A DNA stretch of 64,000 nucleotides from the NCBI RefSeq assembly GCF_041242975.1, contig NZ_CP162488.1:3958001-4022000 (forward strand), given 5' to 3'. Positions 54,717-61,809 of the stretch are shown here, one piece after another. The DNA is from Xanthomonas sp. DAR 35659. Its GTDB lineage: Bacteria > Pseudomonadota > Gammaproteobacteria > Xanthomonadales > Xanthomonadaceae. Below the pieces are notes generated by a model. The model made no database searches and had not been told where the DNA came from. It saw only the letters and a program-made list of their open reading frames with translations. Made by a program: the position numbers and the translations under genes. How positions within the stretch are numbered: the stretch's first letter is position 1; every line of letters begins with the position of its first letter.

Positions 54717-54809
54717 GTAGGAGCGGCTTCAGCCGCGACAGGGTTCGCGGAACGCCTGCCGCGTTCGGACTTTTCTGGGAGATCCTGTCGCGGCTGAAGC
54801 CGCTCCTAC
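54717..54809. repeat. REP doublet (GTAG-type inverted pair)
   Basis: GTAGGAGCGGCTTCAGCCGC at the left end is matched by its complement ending CTCCTAC at 54809, with about 45 bases between the arms. Each arm is itself a small hairpin (GGCTTCAGCC). It sits between yjeT and hflC, so it may affect the stability of the hflKC messenger. Confidence 0.88.
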
Positions 54810-54895
54810 AAAGGAAGGCGGCTGCGGCCGATATCGACAACGGGACTAGGACCCGCTTTGCGAATCCCCAATCCCCAATCCCCAATCCCAGCCCC

Positions 54896-55759
54896 TCAGC
54901 GATCGCTCTTGAGGTACTGCAGGAACGGATCGTTCTTGTCCAGCACGATCACCGCATTGCCGTCGCCCATCGCGCCACGGTAGGCCTCCAGGCTGCGGTA
55001 GAACGCGTAGAACGACGGGTCGACCGAGCCGGCCTTGCCGTAGATGCTGGCGGCCTCGGCATCGCCCTCGCCGCGCAGCTTCTGCGCGTCGCGCTCGGCC
55101 TCGGCGACCAGCACGGTGCTTTCGCGATCGGCCTGGGCGCGGATGGTCAGCGCCTGCTCCTCGCCCTCGGCGCGCAGCTTGCTGGCTTCCTGCTTGCGTT
55201 GCGCGCGCATGCGCTCGTACACGTCGGTGATCACCTGGCTGTCGGTCGGCAGGTCGATCTGCTTGATGCGCAGGTCGGTGATCTGCATGCCCAGGGTCTT
55301 GCTGGCGGCGTTGATCGCGCCAAGTTGCTGCGCGATCAGTTCGCTGCGGTCGCCCGACACCAGCTGCTGCAGGGTGCGCGCATTGATCTGGTTGCGCAGC
55401 GAGTCGACGATGATCGGCGCCAGGCGCGCATTGGCCACCTTCTCGTCGCCGCCGGTGCCGCGGTAGAACGCGCGCACGTCGGAGATATAGCCGATGGCGA
55501 AGAAGTCGACGCTGACGTCCTTCTGCTCGGCGGTGAAATACCGCGCCGGCGGCATGTCCAGCACCTGGAAGCGGCGGTCGAACACCCGCGCCGTCTCCAC
55601 CAGCGGCAGCTTGAAGTGCAGCCCCGGCTTGAGGTCGGCGCGGACCACGCGGCCCAGGTTGAGGACCATCGCGGTCTGGTCCTCGCGCACCACGAATACC
55701 GAGCTGAGCAGCGCGAACAGCGCGACCACCGCAACACCGGCCCACAGGGAAATCCTCAT
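54896..55759 (-). CDS. hflC: FtsH protease modulator HflC
   Basis: A 287-residue inner-membrane SPFH/prohibitin-family protein. One N-terminal helix (about 5-24, AGVAVVALFALLSSVFVV) anchors it, and the SPFH domain follows (RVVRADLKPGLHFKLPLVET). A coiled-coil rich in Glu/Arg/Ala (RKQEASKLRAEGEEQA) leads to the C-terminus. With HflK it forms the large periplasmic cage that controls FtsH. Its start overlaps the HflK stop by four bases. Confidence 0.95.
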   Translation of the reverse strand: MRISLWAGVAVVALFALLSSVFVVREDQTAMVLNLGRVVRADLKPGLHFKLPLVETARVFDRRFQVLDMPPARYFTAEQKDVSVDFFAIGYISDVRAFYRGTGGDEKVANARLAPIIVDSLRNQINARTLQQLVSGDRSELIAQQLGAINAASKTLGMQITDLRIKQIDLPTDSQVITDVYERMRAQRKQEASKLRAEGEEQALTIRAQADRESTVLVAEAERDAQKLRGEGDAEAASIYGKAGSVDPSFYAFYRSLEAYRGAMGDGNAVIVLDKNDPFLQYLKSDR

Positions 55760-56916
55760 CGCTGCACCTCCTCACGGCCGCTCGGGCGCGGCGTGCGCTC
55801 CGGGCTGCGGATACTCTCGGCCGGGCTGCTGGACAGCGACGGCATTAGGACCTCCTGCGGCAGCGTCGGCACGCCGCCGTTGGACGATGGCGATGGCGCC
55901 GGCGCGGCGCCGCTCGCACCGCCCTTGGCGCCATCGGCGGGCATCGGCACGTAGATCAGCTGGCGACCGTCGCCACCGACCACCTTGCGGTTCTCCGCCA
56001 GCACCTGCTGCACCGTCTCCAGCCACAGGCGCTTGCGGGTGACCTCCGGCGCGTTCTGGTACTGCTGCTGCAACAGGCTGAAGCGCTGCGCGTCGCCTTG
56101 CGCGCGGGCGATCGCCGCCTCCTTGTAGCCCTCGGCCACGGTGCGGGTGCGCGACGCCTGGCCGCGCGCTTCCGGCACCACCTTGGCGGCGTAGGCGCGG
56201 GCTTCGTCGATCAGCCGCTCCTTGACCTGCTGGGCGCCGTTGACCTCGTCGAAGGCCGGCTTCACCTCTTCCGGCGGGCGCGCGTCGGGCAGGGTCAGCC
56301 CGGTCACGATCAGGCCGGTGCGGTAGGCGCTGAGCGCCGCCTGCAGGCGGTCGCGCGCGGCGGTGGCCATCGGCCCACGGTTGTTCAGCACCACGTTGAG
56401 ATCGGCGCGGCCGACCTGTTCGCGCACCGCGCTCTGCGCGGCCTGTTCCAGCACCTGGTCGGCGTCGCGCGAGCCGAACACGTACATGCGCGGATCGTCG
56501 ATGCGGTACTGCACGTTGAGCGAGACGCTGACGATGTTCTCGTCGCGGGTCAGCACCGGCACCTGGTTGCTGAAGGTCTTGATCTCGGTGGCGTTGACCT
56601 TGCGCACCGATTCGATCGGCCACGGCAGCTTGAAGTTGGGGCCGGGCTGCAGGATCCGCGAGAACTGGCCGAAGCGCAGGACCACGCCGCGCTGCTGCTC
56701 GCCGATCAGCTGGAAGCTGCTGAACAGCAGCAACAGCACCGCCGCCGCCAGCACCCAGCGGCCGATGTTGCCGCCATCGCCGCCGAACATGTCCTTCAGG
56801 GGACCGGGCATCCCGCCCCACTTGCCGCCACCGTTGCCGCCACGAGGCTTCCAGGGATTGCGCCCGTGATTGTCCGGGCCATCTCCGCCCTTGCCGCCGG
56901 GTGTGTTCCAGGCCAT
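55756..56916 (-). CDS. hflK: FtsH protease modulator HflK
   Basis: A 386-residue partner of HflC. A Gly/Pro/Asn-rich cytoplasmic N-terminus (about 1-48) is followed by one membrane helix (52-69, GRWVLAAAVLLLLFSSFQL), an SPFH domain (GVVLRFGQFSRILQPGPNFK), and a long coiled-coil with DEARAYAAKVVPEARGQA. The tail beyond about 325 is Ser/Pro-rich and low-complexity. MAWNTPGG is the conserved start, preceded by TTGGAG. The promoter must lie in the 142-base gap before the divergent oxidoreductase. Confidence 0.95.
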   Translation of the reverse strand: MAWNTPGGKGGDGPDNHGRNPWKPRGGNGGGKWGGMPGPLKDMFGGDGGNIGRWVLAAAVLLLLFSSFQLIGEQQRGVVLRFGQFSRILQPGPNFKLPWPIESVRKVNATEIKTFSNQVPVLTRDENIVSVSLNVQYRIDDPRMYVFGSRDADQVLEQAAQSAVREQVGRADLNVVLNNRGPMATAARDRLQAALSAYRTGLIVTGLTLPDARPPEEVKPAFDEVNGAQQVKERLIDEARAYAAKVVPEARGQASRTRTVAEGYKEAAIARAQGDAQRFSLLQQQYQNAPEVTRKRLWLETVQQVLAENRKVVGGDGRQLIYVPMPADGAKGGASGAAPAPSPSSNGGVPTLPQEVLMPSLSSSPAESIRSPERTPRPSGREEVQR

Positions 56917-57058
56917 GCATGCTCCAAGAAGGTAGGTGGCGGCGCGTCGGTCCGCGCCGGTCACCGGAAGTGAGTCGCCGATTCTACAAGATGGGGCAGA
57001 TCGGACGGTTCGAAAGGGCTATCTTGGTGCATTCCTTCGTGCCGACCAAGGTGTGCCC

Positions 57059-58063
57059 ATGGCGATCCCCGCCCAGTTCCCCTCTTTCCGCATCCACCAG
57101 GACGACGCCGGCTACCGCGCCGCGGTCGAGCCGGTGGCCCTGGACCAGCTCAGTCCGGGCGAGGTGGTGATCCGGGGCGCCTGGTCGTCGGTCAACTTCA
57201 AGGACGCCCTGGCCGGCACCGGCCAGGGCAAGATCCTGCGCCGCTTCCCGCTGGTCGGCGGCATCGACGTGGCCGGGCACGTGGTCGAGTCCCGCGACCC
57301 GGCGTTCAAGGAAGGCGATGCGGTGCTGGTCACCGGCTGCGGCCTCAGCGAGACCCGCGACGGCGGCTACAGCCAGTACGCGCGGCTGGAGGCCAAGTGG
57401 GTGGTGCCGCTGCCGGCCGGGCTGAGCCTGCGCGAGAGCATGGTGCTGGGCACCGCCGGCTTCACCGCGGCGCTGGCGCTGCTGCGCCTGCTCGACAACC
57501 GGCAGACCCCGGAACTGGGCCCGCTGTGCGTGACCGGCGCCACCGGCGGGGTCGGCTCGCTGGCGATCGACATCTTCAGCCGTGCCGGCTTCGAGGTGCA
57601 TGCGGTCAGCGGCAAGGCCGACCGCGCCGATCACCTCAAGGCGCTGGGCGCCACCCAGGTGCTGGGCCGCGAGACGCTGCAGACCAGGCGGCCGCTGGAA
57701 TCGGTGCGCTTCGGCGGCGGCCTGGACAACGTGGGCGGGGCGATGCTGACCAGCCTGCTGGCGCAGACCGCGCCGTACGGCAACGTCGCCAGCGCCGGCC
57801 TGGCGGCGACCGCGGAGCTGGACATGACGGTGATGCCGTTCATCCTGCGCGGCGTGGCGCTACTGGGCATCGGCTCGGCCGGCACCGCCCGCGACCTGCG
57901 CGACCGCATCTGGCAGCACCTGGGCAGCGACTGGAAGCCACGCCACCTGGAGACGATCTGCACCCGCGAGGTGGACCTGGCCGGGCTGCCCGAGGTGTTC
58001 GCGACGATGCTCGCCGGGCAGTCGTTCGGGCGCACCGTGGTACGGCTGGATCCGGCCGCGTAG
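57059..58063 (+). CDS. MDR oxidoreductase, YhdH/AcuI-type acrylyl-CoA reductase
   Basis: A 334-residue zinc-free medium-chain reductase. It shows SSVNFKDALAGTGQGKI, RRFPLVGGIDVAGHV, then the NADPH loop VTGATGGVGSLAIDI at about 160 and VRFGGGLDNVGG, all typical of the YhdH/AcuI group, which reduce acryloyl-CoA and limit its toxicity. The start at 57059 opens MAIPAQFPSF; upstream extension of the frame is not homologous. It is divergent from hflK. Confidence 0.92.
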   Translation: MAIPAQFPSFRIHQDDAGYRAAVEPVALDQLSPGEVVIRGAWSSVNFKDALAGTGQGKILRRFPLVGGIDVAGHVVESRDPAFKEGDAVLVTGCGLSETRDGGYSQYARLEAKWVVPLPAGLSLRESMVLGTAGFTAALALLRLLDNRQTPELGPLCVTGATGGVGSLAIDIFSRAGFEVHAVSGKADRADHLKALGATQVLGRETLQTRRPLESVRFGGGLDNVGGAMLTSLLAQTAPYGNVASAGLAATAELDMTVMPFILRGVALLGIGSAGTARDLRDRIWQHLGSDWKPRHLETICTREVDLAGLPEVFATMLAGQSFGRTVVRLDPAA

Positions 58064-58146
58064 ACGCCCCGAAGCGTTTGTGACGCGCACCGCTTTCCGG
58101 GTGCGCGGTGCTGCCACTACACTCCTGTCTCCTAGGGGGGAAACAC

Positions 58147-58524
58147 ATGGCACGCATCCTGATCGTCGACGACTCGCCGTCGCAGTTGCTCGGCATCCAA
58201 CGCATCGTCGAGAAGCTGGGCCACGAAACGATCACCGCCACCGACGGCGCGGCCGGGGTGGAAGCGGCCAAGGCGTCGCTGCCGGACCTGGTGCTGATGG
58301 ACGTGGTGATGCCCAATCTCAACGGCTTCCAGGCCACCCGCACCCTGCGCCGCGAGCCCAGCACCCAGCACATCCCGGTGATCCTGGTCACCACCAAGGA
58401 CCAGGACACCGACCGCATGTGGGGCATGCGCCAGGGCGCGCGCGCCTACATCACCAAGCCGTTCTCCGAGGACGAACTGTCGGAGGTGATCGAGCGGGTG
58501 TTCAGCGGCGAGGATGCGCCGTAG
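58147..58524 (+). CDS. Single-domain response regulator, PilH-like
   Basis: A 125-residue CheY-fold receiver with no output domain. Acidic residues D8-D9 and phospho-acceptor D52 (LVLMDVVMPNLNG) are in place, as are T82 (LVTTKDQD) and K104 (YITKPF). It closely resembles the twitching-motility regulator PilH. No chemosensory genes are adjacent, so it may be a stand-alone member. GGGGGGAAAC lies upstream of the ATG. Confidence 0.88.
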   Translation: MARILIVDDSPSQLLGIQRIVEKLGHETITATDGAAGVEAAKASLPDLVLMDVVMPNLNGFQATRTLRREPSTQHIPVILVTTKDQDTDRMWGMRQGARAYITKPFSEDELSEVIERVFSGEDAP

Positions 58525-58883
58525 GAGCTGGGATTGGGGAATGGGGAATGGGGATTCGCAAGGGCGGGTTTCCAGCGGCGTTTGAGCGCGGCGCGAAGCC
58601 ATGGTCCACACGGTGCCCCTGTAGGAGCGGCTTCAGCCGCGACGGGCGTTACCGGTAACGCGTGTCGCGGCTGAAGCCGCTCCTACAGGTGCGTCGCCAT
58701 GGCGAGACTTCGAGCATGCCGCTGCCGCAGAGCTCCAAACGCATTGCTCGGGCGGGCGCATGACGGGGCGATGCCGCCTTATCGAGACGGCATCGCGGAT
58801 GAAGCCGTTCCCACGACGCACCGGCCTGACGAGGGATCGCGCTTGCGACTCCCCAATCCCGGCTCCCCAATCCCCGCCCCCAC
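58525..58883. other. Repeat-rich stretch between two convergent genes
   Basis: Contains GGGATTGGGGAATGGGGAAT at about 58531, the REP doublet at 58621-58685, and further CCCCAATCCC copies near 58850-58875. The same CCCCAATCCC motif occurs at 54857-54893. No gene is present. Confidence 0.7.
58621..58685. repeat. REP doublet (GTAG-type inverted pair)
   Basis: The left arm GTAGGAGCGGCTTCAGCCGC and its complement ending CTCCTAC at 58685 enclose a short spacer that includes ACCGGT. This is the most symmetrical of the four copies in the window. Confidence 0.92.
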
Positions 58884-59768
58884 TCAAACGGCTTCGCCAA
58901 ACGCCTTGGCCAACCCGCGATACGCCTTGCGCTGCGCCTCGGTCTCCGGGGCCGGCGCCAGCACTTCCAGTTCGACGATCTGGTCGCCCGCCGGGTTGCC
59001 CGGCAGGCCGCGTCCGCGCAGGCGCAGCTTGCGCCCGGCGTCGGAGTCCGGCGGGATCTTCAGTTCCACCGCCCCGCCCAGGGTCGGCACGCTGATGCTG
59101 GTGCCCAGCGCCGCCTGCCACGGCATCACCGGCAAGGTGTAGAGGATGTTGAGTCCGTCCACCTCGAACTGCGGGTGCGCGGCGTACTCGATCTCCAGCA
59201 GCAGGTTGCTGCCGCCGTTGCCCTGCCCGCTCAGGCGGATCACCTGGCCCGGCCGCACGCCCTTGGGCACGCGCACGTCCAGTTGCTTGCCGTTGATGGT
59301 GATGCGCACGCTGTCGCCGGCGTACACCGCTTCCAGCGGCACCGCCAGCTTGGCGCGGGTGTCGCCGCGCGGCGCCGCGCCCGGACCGGGGCCGGCACCG
59401 CCCTGGCGCGCACGCTGCTGGCGCGCGAACAGGCTTTCGAAGAAATCGCTGAAGCCGCCGCCGGCGCCGCCGTTGCCGAACACCTCCTCGAAGTCGAAGC
59501 CCTGCGCCCCGCCGTAGTTCGGCGGCGCATGGAACTCCTCGCCCGGGCGGTAGCCCTGCGCGCGCAACTGGTCGTAGGCGGCGCGCTTGGCCGGATCGCG
59601 CAGCGCCTCGTAGGCCTCGTTGATGGCCTTGAACTTGTCTTCCGCGCCGGCTTCCTTGCTGACGTCGGGATGGTACTTGCGCGCCAGCCGCCGGTACGCG
59701 GTCTTGATCTCGGCATCGCCCGCGCTGGGCTCCACGCCCAGGGTGGCGTAGTAATCCTTGAATTCCAT
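58884..59768 (-). CDS. cbpA: Curved-DNA-binding DnaJ-like co-chaperone
   Basis: A 294-residue class II J-domain protein. The HPD triad is at 33-35 in YHPDVSKE, followed by a Gly/Phe-rich linker (about 75-125) with FDFEEVFGNGGAGGGFSDFF and two C-terminal substrate-binding domains. No zinc-finger CxxCxGxG repeats are present, which separates it from DnaJ. It probably works with DnaK and may bind DNA. It lies downstream of hsp20 on the same strand, with a 135-base gap. Confidence 0.92.
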   Translation of the reverse strand: MEFKDYYATLGVEPSAGDAEIKTAYRRLARKYHPDVSKEAGAEDKFKAINEAYEALRDPAKRAAYDQLRAQGYRPGEEFHAPPNYGGAQGFDFEEVFGNGGAGGGFSDFFESLFARQQRARQGGAGPGPGAAPRGDTRAKLAVPLEAVYAGDSVRITINGKQLDVRVPKGVRPGQVIRLSGQGNGGSNLLLEIEYAAHPQFEVDGLNILYTLPVMPWQAALGTSISVPTLGGAVELKIPPDSDAGRKLRLRGRGLPGNPAGDQIVELEVLAPAPETEAQRKAYRGLAKAFGEAV

Positions 59769-59903
59769 CCATCACCTCAAAAAGAGTCGGCCCGCCGCCT
59801 TGCGGCAACGGGCCGGTTGCATGCTGCGCACCATCGCCCGGCCATTCTACTGGCCGGCCGGCAGGCGCGGCGTCGCGGTGGCGACGCCGGCGCGGGCGGG
59901 CGC

Positions 59904-60371
59904 TTACTGCACGATCGTGGCCCCGGTGTCGACCTGGATCCGGCGCGGCGTGCTCGCCGGGCGCTTGGGAATGCGCACTTCCAGCACGCCATGGTAGCCG
60001 GTGGCGGAAATGCCGTCCGGATCGGCGCTGTCGGGCAGCGCGAACCGGCGGTGGAAGCTGCCGTAGCGGCGCTCCACGCGCGAGAAGCGCTCGCTGTCGG
60101 CGGCCGACTCGCTCTTGCGCTCGCCCTTGATCGACAGGATGCCCTTGTCCATCGACACCTCGATCTCGGACGGGTCGATGCCCGGCAGGTCGGCGTACAG
60201 CACGAAGCGATCGGTCTCCTCCTTGATGTCCACGCGCGGCACCCACTGCGCGGTGACGACGGCCGACTCGTCGGTGCCGCCGTTGGGATCGAAGAACCGG
60301 TCGAACACCTGCTTGATCTCGTTCTGGAACGCGGCCTGGGCCGGCCACTGGCGATAACGGACGATGCTCAT
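59904..60371 (-). CDS. Small heat-shock protein, Hsp20/alpha-crystallin family
   Basis: A 155-residue holdase chaperone. The alpha-crystallin domain spans about 45-140 (WVPRVDIKEETDRFVLYADL, then GERKSE and YGSFHRRFALPD, ending GVLEVRIPKR). MSIVRYRQWP is the start, with a GGAGACCACGAG region upstream. The gene pairs with cbpA, which fits a stress-response unit. No CIRCE or clear ROSE-type element is recognised upstream. Confidence 0.93.
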   Translation of the reverse strand: MSIVRYRQWPAQAAFQNEIKQVFDRFFDPNGGTDESAVVTAQWVPRVDIKEETDRFVLYADLPGIDPSEIEVSMDKGILSIKGERKSESAADSERFSRVERRYGSFHRRFALPDSADPDGISATGYHGVLEVRIPKRPASTPRRIQVDTGATIVQ

Positions 60372-60539
60372 CTCGTGGTCTCCTGAAACGTGAATGAGGT
60401 AAACCCTGACGGGTGGTTCGCGGCGGCGGGCACGCCCGGCCGCCATGCCTGCCAGATAGGTGTGCCGCGGCGCTTTTCAAGGCGTTGACGCCACCTTCCC
60501 ATTTCGATTTCTAGACTCGATTCACTCAAGGAGCCCGAC

Positions 60540-61022
60540 ATGCCCATCCAGCCCGGCGAACGCATTCCCGAAGTGGTCCTGCAGCGCATCCGCGACGGCG
60601 TGGAGCAGGTGGACACGCGCACCCTGTTCGACAGCCACCGCGCCGTGCTGTTCGCGGTACCGGGCGCCTTCACCCCGACCTGCTCGGAGAAGCATCTGCC
60701 CGGCTACGTCGAGCACTTCGAGGAGTTCCGCAAGCGCGGCATCGAGGTGTACTGCATGGCGGTCAACGACCCGTTCGTGATGCAGGCCTGGGGCAAGAGC
60801 CAGTTGGTGCCCGACGGCTTGCAGATGCTGTCCGACGGCAACGGCCAACTGGCCAAGGCCCTGGGCCTGGAAATGGACGCCAGCAGCTACGGCATGGGCG
60901 TGCGGGCGCGGCGCTTCGCGCTGTACGCCGACGATGGCGTGGTGCGCGCGCTGTTCGTCGAGGCGCCGGGCGAATTCAAGGTCTCCGCCGCCGACTACGT
61001 GCTGCAGCATCTCCCCGACTGA
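60540..61022 (+). CDS. Prx5-type peroxiredoxin
   Basis: A 160-residue thiol peroxidase. The peroxidatic C48 lies in PGAFTPTCSEKHLPGY, and YCMAVNDPFVMQAWGKSQ is the Prx5 signature. Only this Cys and C77 (EVYCMAV) are seen, so the resolving thiol is probably external. CAAGGAG precedes the ATG. It is divergent from hsp20 and lies 36 bases upstream of the ferritin-like gene, a plausible oxidative-stress pair. Confidence 0.92.
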   Translation: MPIQPGERIPEVVLQRIRDGVEQVDTRTLFDSHRAVLFAVPGAFTPTCSEKHLPGYVEHFEEFRKRGIEVYCMAVNDPFVMQAWGKSQLVPDGLQMLSDGNGQLAKALGLEMDASSYGMGVRARRFALYADDGVVRALFVEAPGEFKVSAADYVLQHLPD

Positions 61023-61057
61023 TCTCCCTTCACCCACCACACAGGAACCGGCCAGCC

Positions 61058-61633
61058 ATGTCCAACAAGCCAGCCAACGACGCCAAGCCGCTGCAGAACA
61101 CCGCCGGCCTCACCGACACCGCCACGCTGCGCGCCAACGCGCGCCAGAGCATCGAGGACGGTGCCATCACCAAGAGCTACAGCGCCGACCGCGAGGCGGT
61201 GATCAAGCTGCTCAACGACGCGCTCGCCACCGAATACGTGTGCGTGCTGCGCTACTACCGCCACTACTTCATGGCCTCGGGCATGCTCGCCGACGCGGTC
61301 AAGGCCGAGTTCCTGGAACACGCCCAGCAGGAACAGGAACACGCGCACAAGCTGGCCGAGCGCATCGTGCAGCTCGGCGGCGAACCGGACCTCAACCCGG
61401 ACACCCTGACCGCGCGCTCGCACGCCGAGTACAAGGAAGGCGAGGACCTGCGCGACATGGTCAAGGAGAACCTGATCGCCGAACGCATCGCCATCGACAG
61501 CTACCGCGAGATGATCAACTTCATCGGCGACAAGGACACCACCACCAAGCGCATCCTGGAGAGCATCCTGGCGCAGGAGGAAGAGCACGCCGACGAGTTC
61601 TCGGACCTGCTGGAAGGCTGGATCGGCAAGTAG
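61058..61633 (+). CDS. Ferritin-like/bacterioferritin-like protein
   Basis: A 191-residue four-helix iron-binding protein. Diiron ligands are visible as E (ATEYVCVLRYYRHYF), ExxH (LEHAQQEQEHAHKLAER), E (LIAERIAIDSYREM) and ExxH-like QEEEHADEF. Residues 1-40 form a polar N-terminal extension. It may store iron or detoxify it together with peroxide, matching its place after the peroxiredoxin. A strong terminator follows. Confidence 0.9.
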   Translation: MSNKPANDAKPLQNTAGLTDTATLRANARQSIEDGAITKSYSADREAVIKLLNDALATEYVCVLRYYRHYFMASGMLADAVKAEFLEHAQQEQEHAHKLAERIVQLGGEPDLNPDTLTARSHAEYKEGEDLRDMVKENLIAERIAIDSYREMINFIGDKDTTTKRILESILAQEEEHADEFSDLLEGWIGK

Positions 61634-61660
61634 TTCGTCCGCTCGGTTTTCGCGCACCGC

Positions 61661-61694
61661 CAGCGCCCGGCACCCGCCGGGCGCTGCTTTTTTT
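61661..61694 (+). terminator. Terminator of the peroxiredoxin-ferritin unit
   Basis: A perfect 10-bp stem CAGCGCCCGG/CCGGGCGCTG with a 6-base loop is followed by C and seven T. It lies 28 bases after the ferritin-like stop and abuts the REP doublet. Confidence 0.92.
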
Positions 61695-61760
61695 GTAGGA
61701 GCGGCTTCAGCCGTGACACGCGCCATCCGCACGTCCTGTCGCGGCTGAAGCCGCTCCTAC
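61695..61760. repeat. REP doublet (GTAG-type inverted pair)
   Basis: The left arm GTAGGAGCGGCTTCAGCCGT and a right arm ending CTCCTAC at 61760 are complementary except for one base. It lies between the terminator and the convergent pbpC stop. Confidence 0.9.
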
Positions 61761-61809
61761 AGGGATGAGGGTCATGCGATTTCGGCGTAATGCGCCGAAC
61801 CCGCCGCAC

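Noticed and set aside
59175..60386. 403-codon plus-strand frame across cbpA and hsp20
   Set aside because: It is an antisense shadow of two well-defined chaperone genes.
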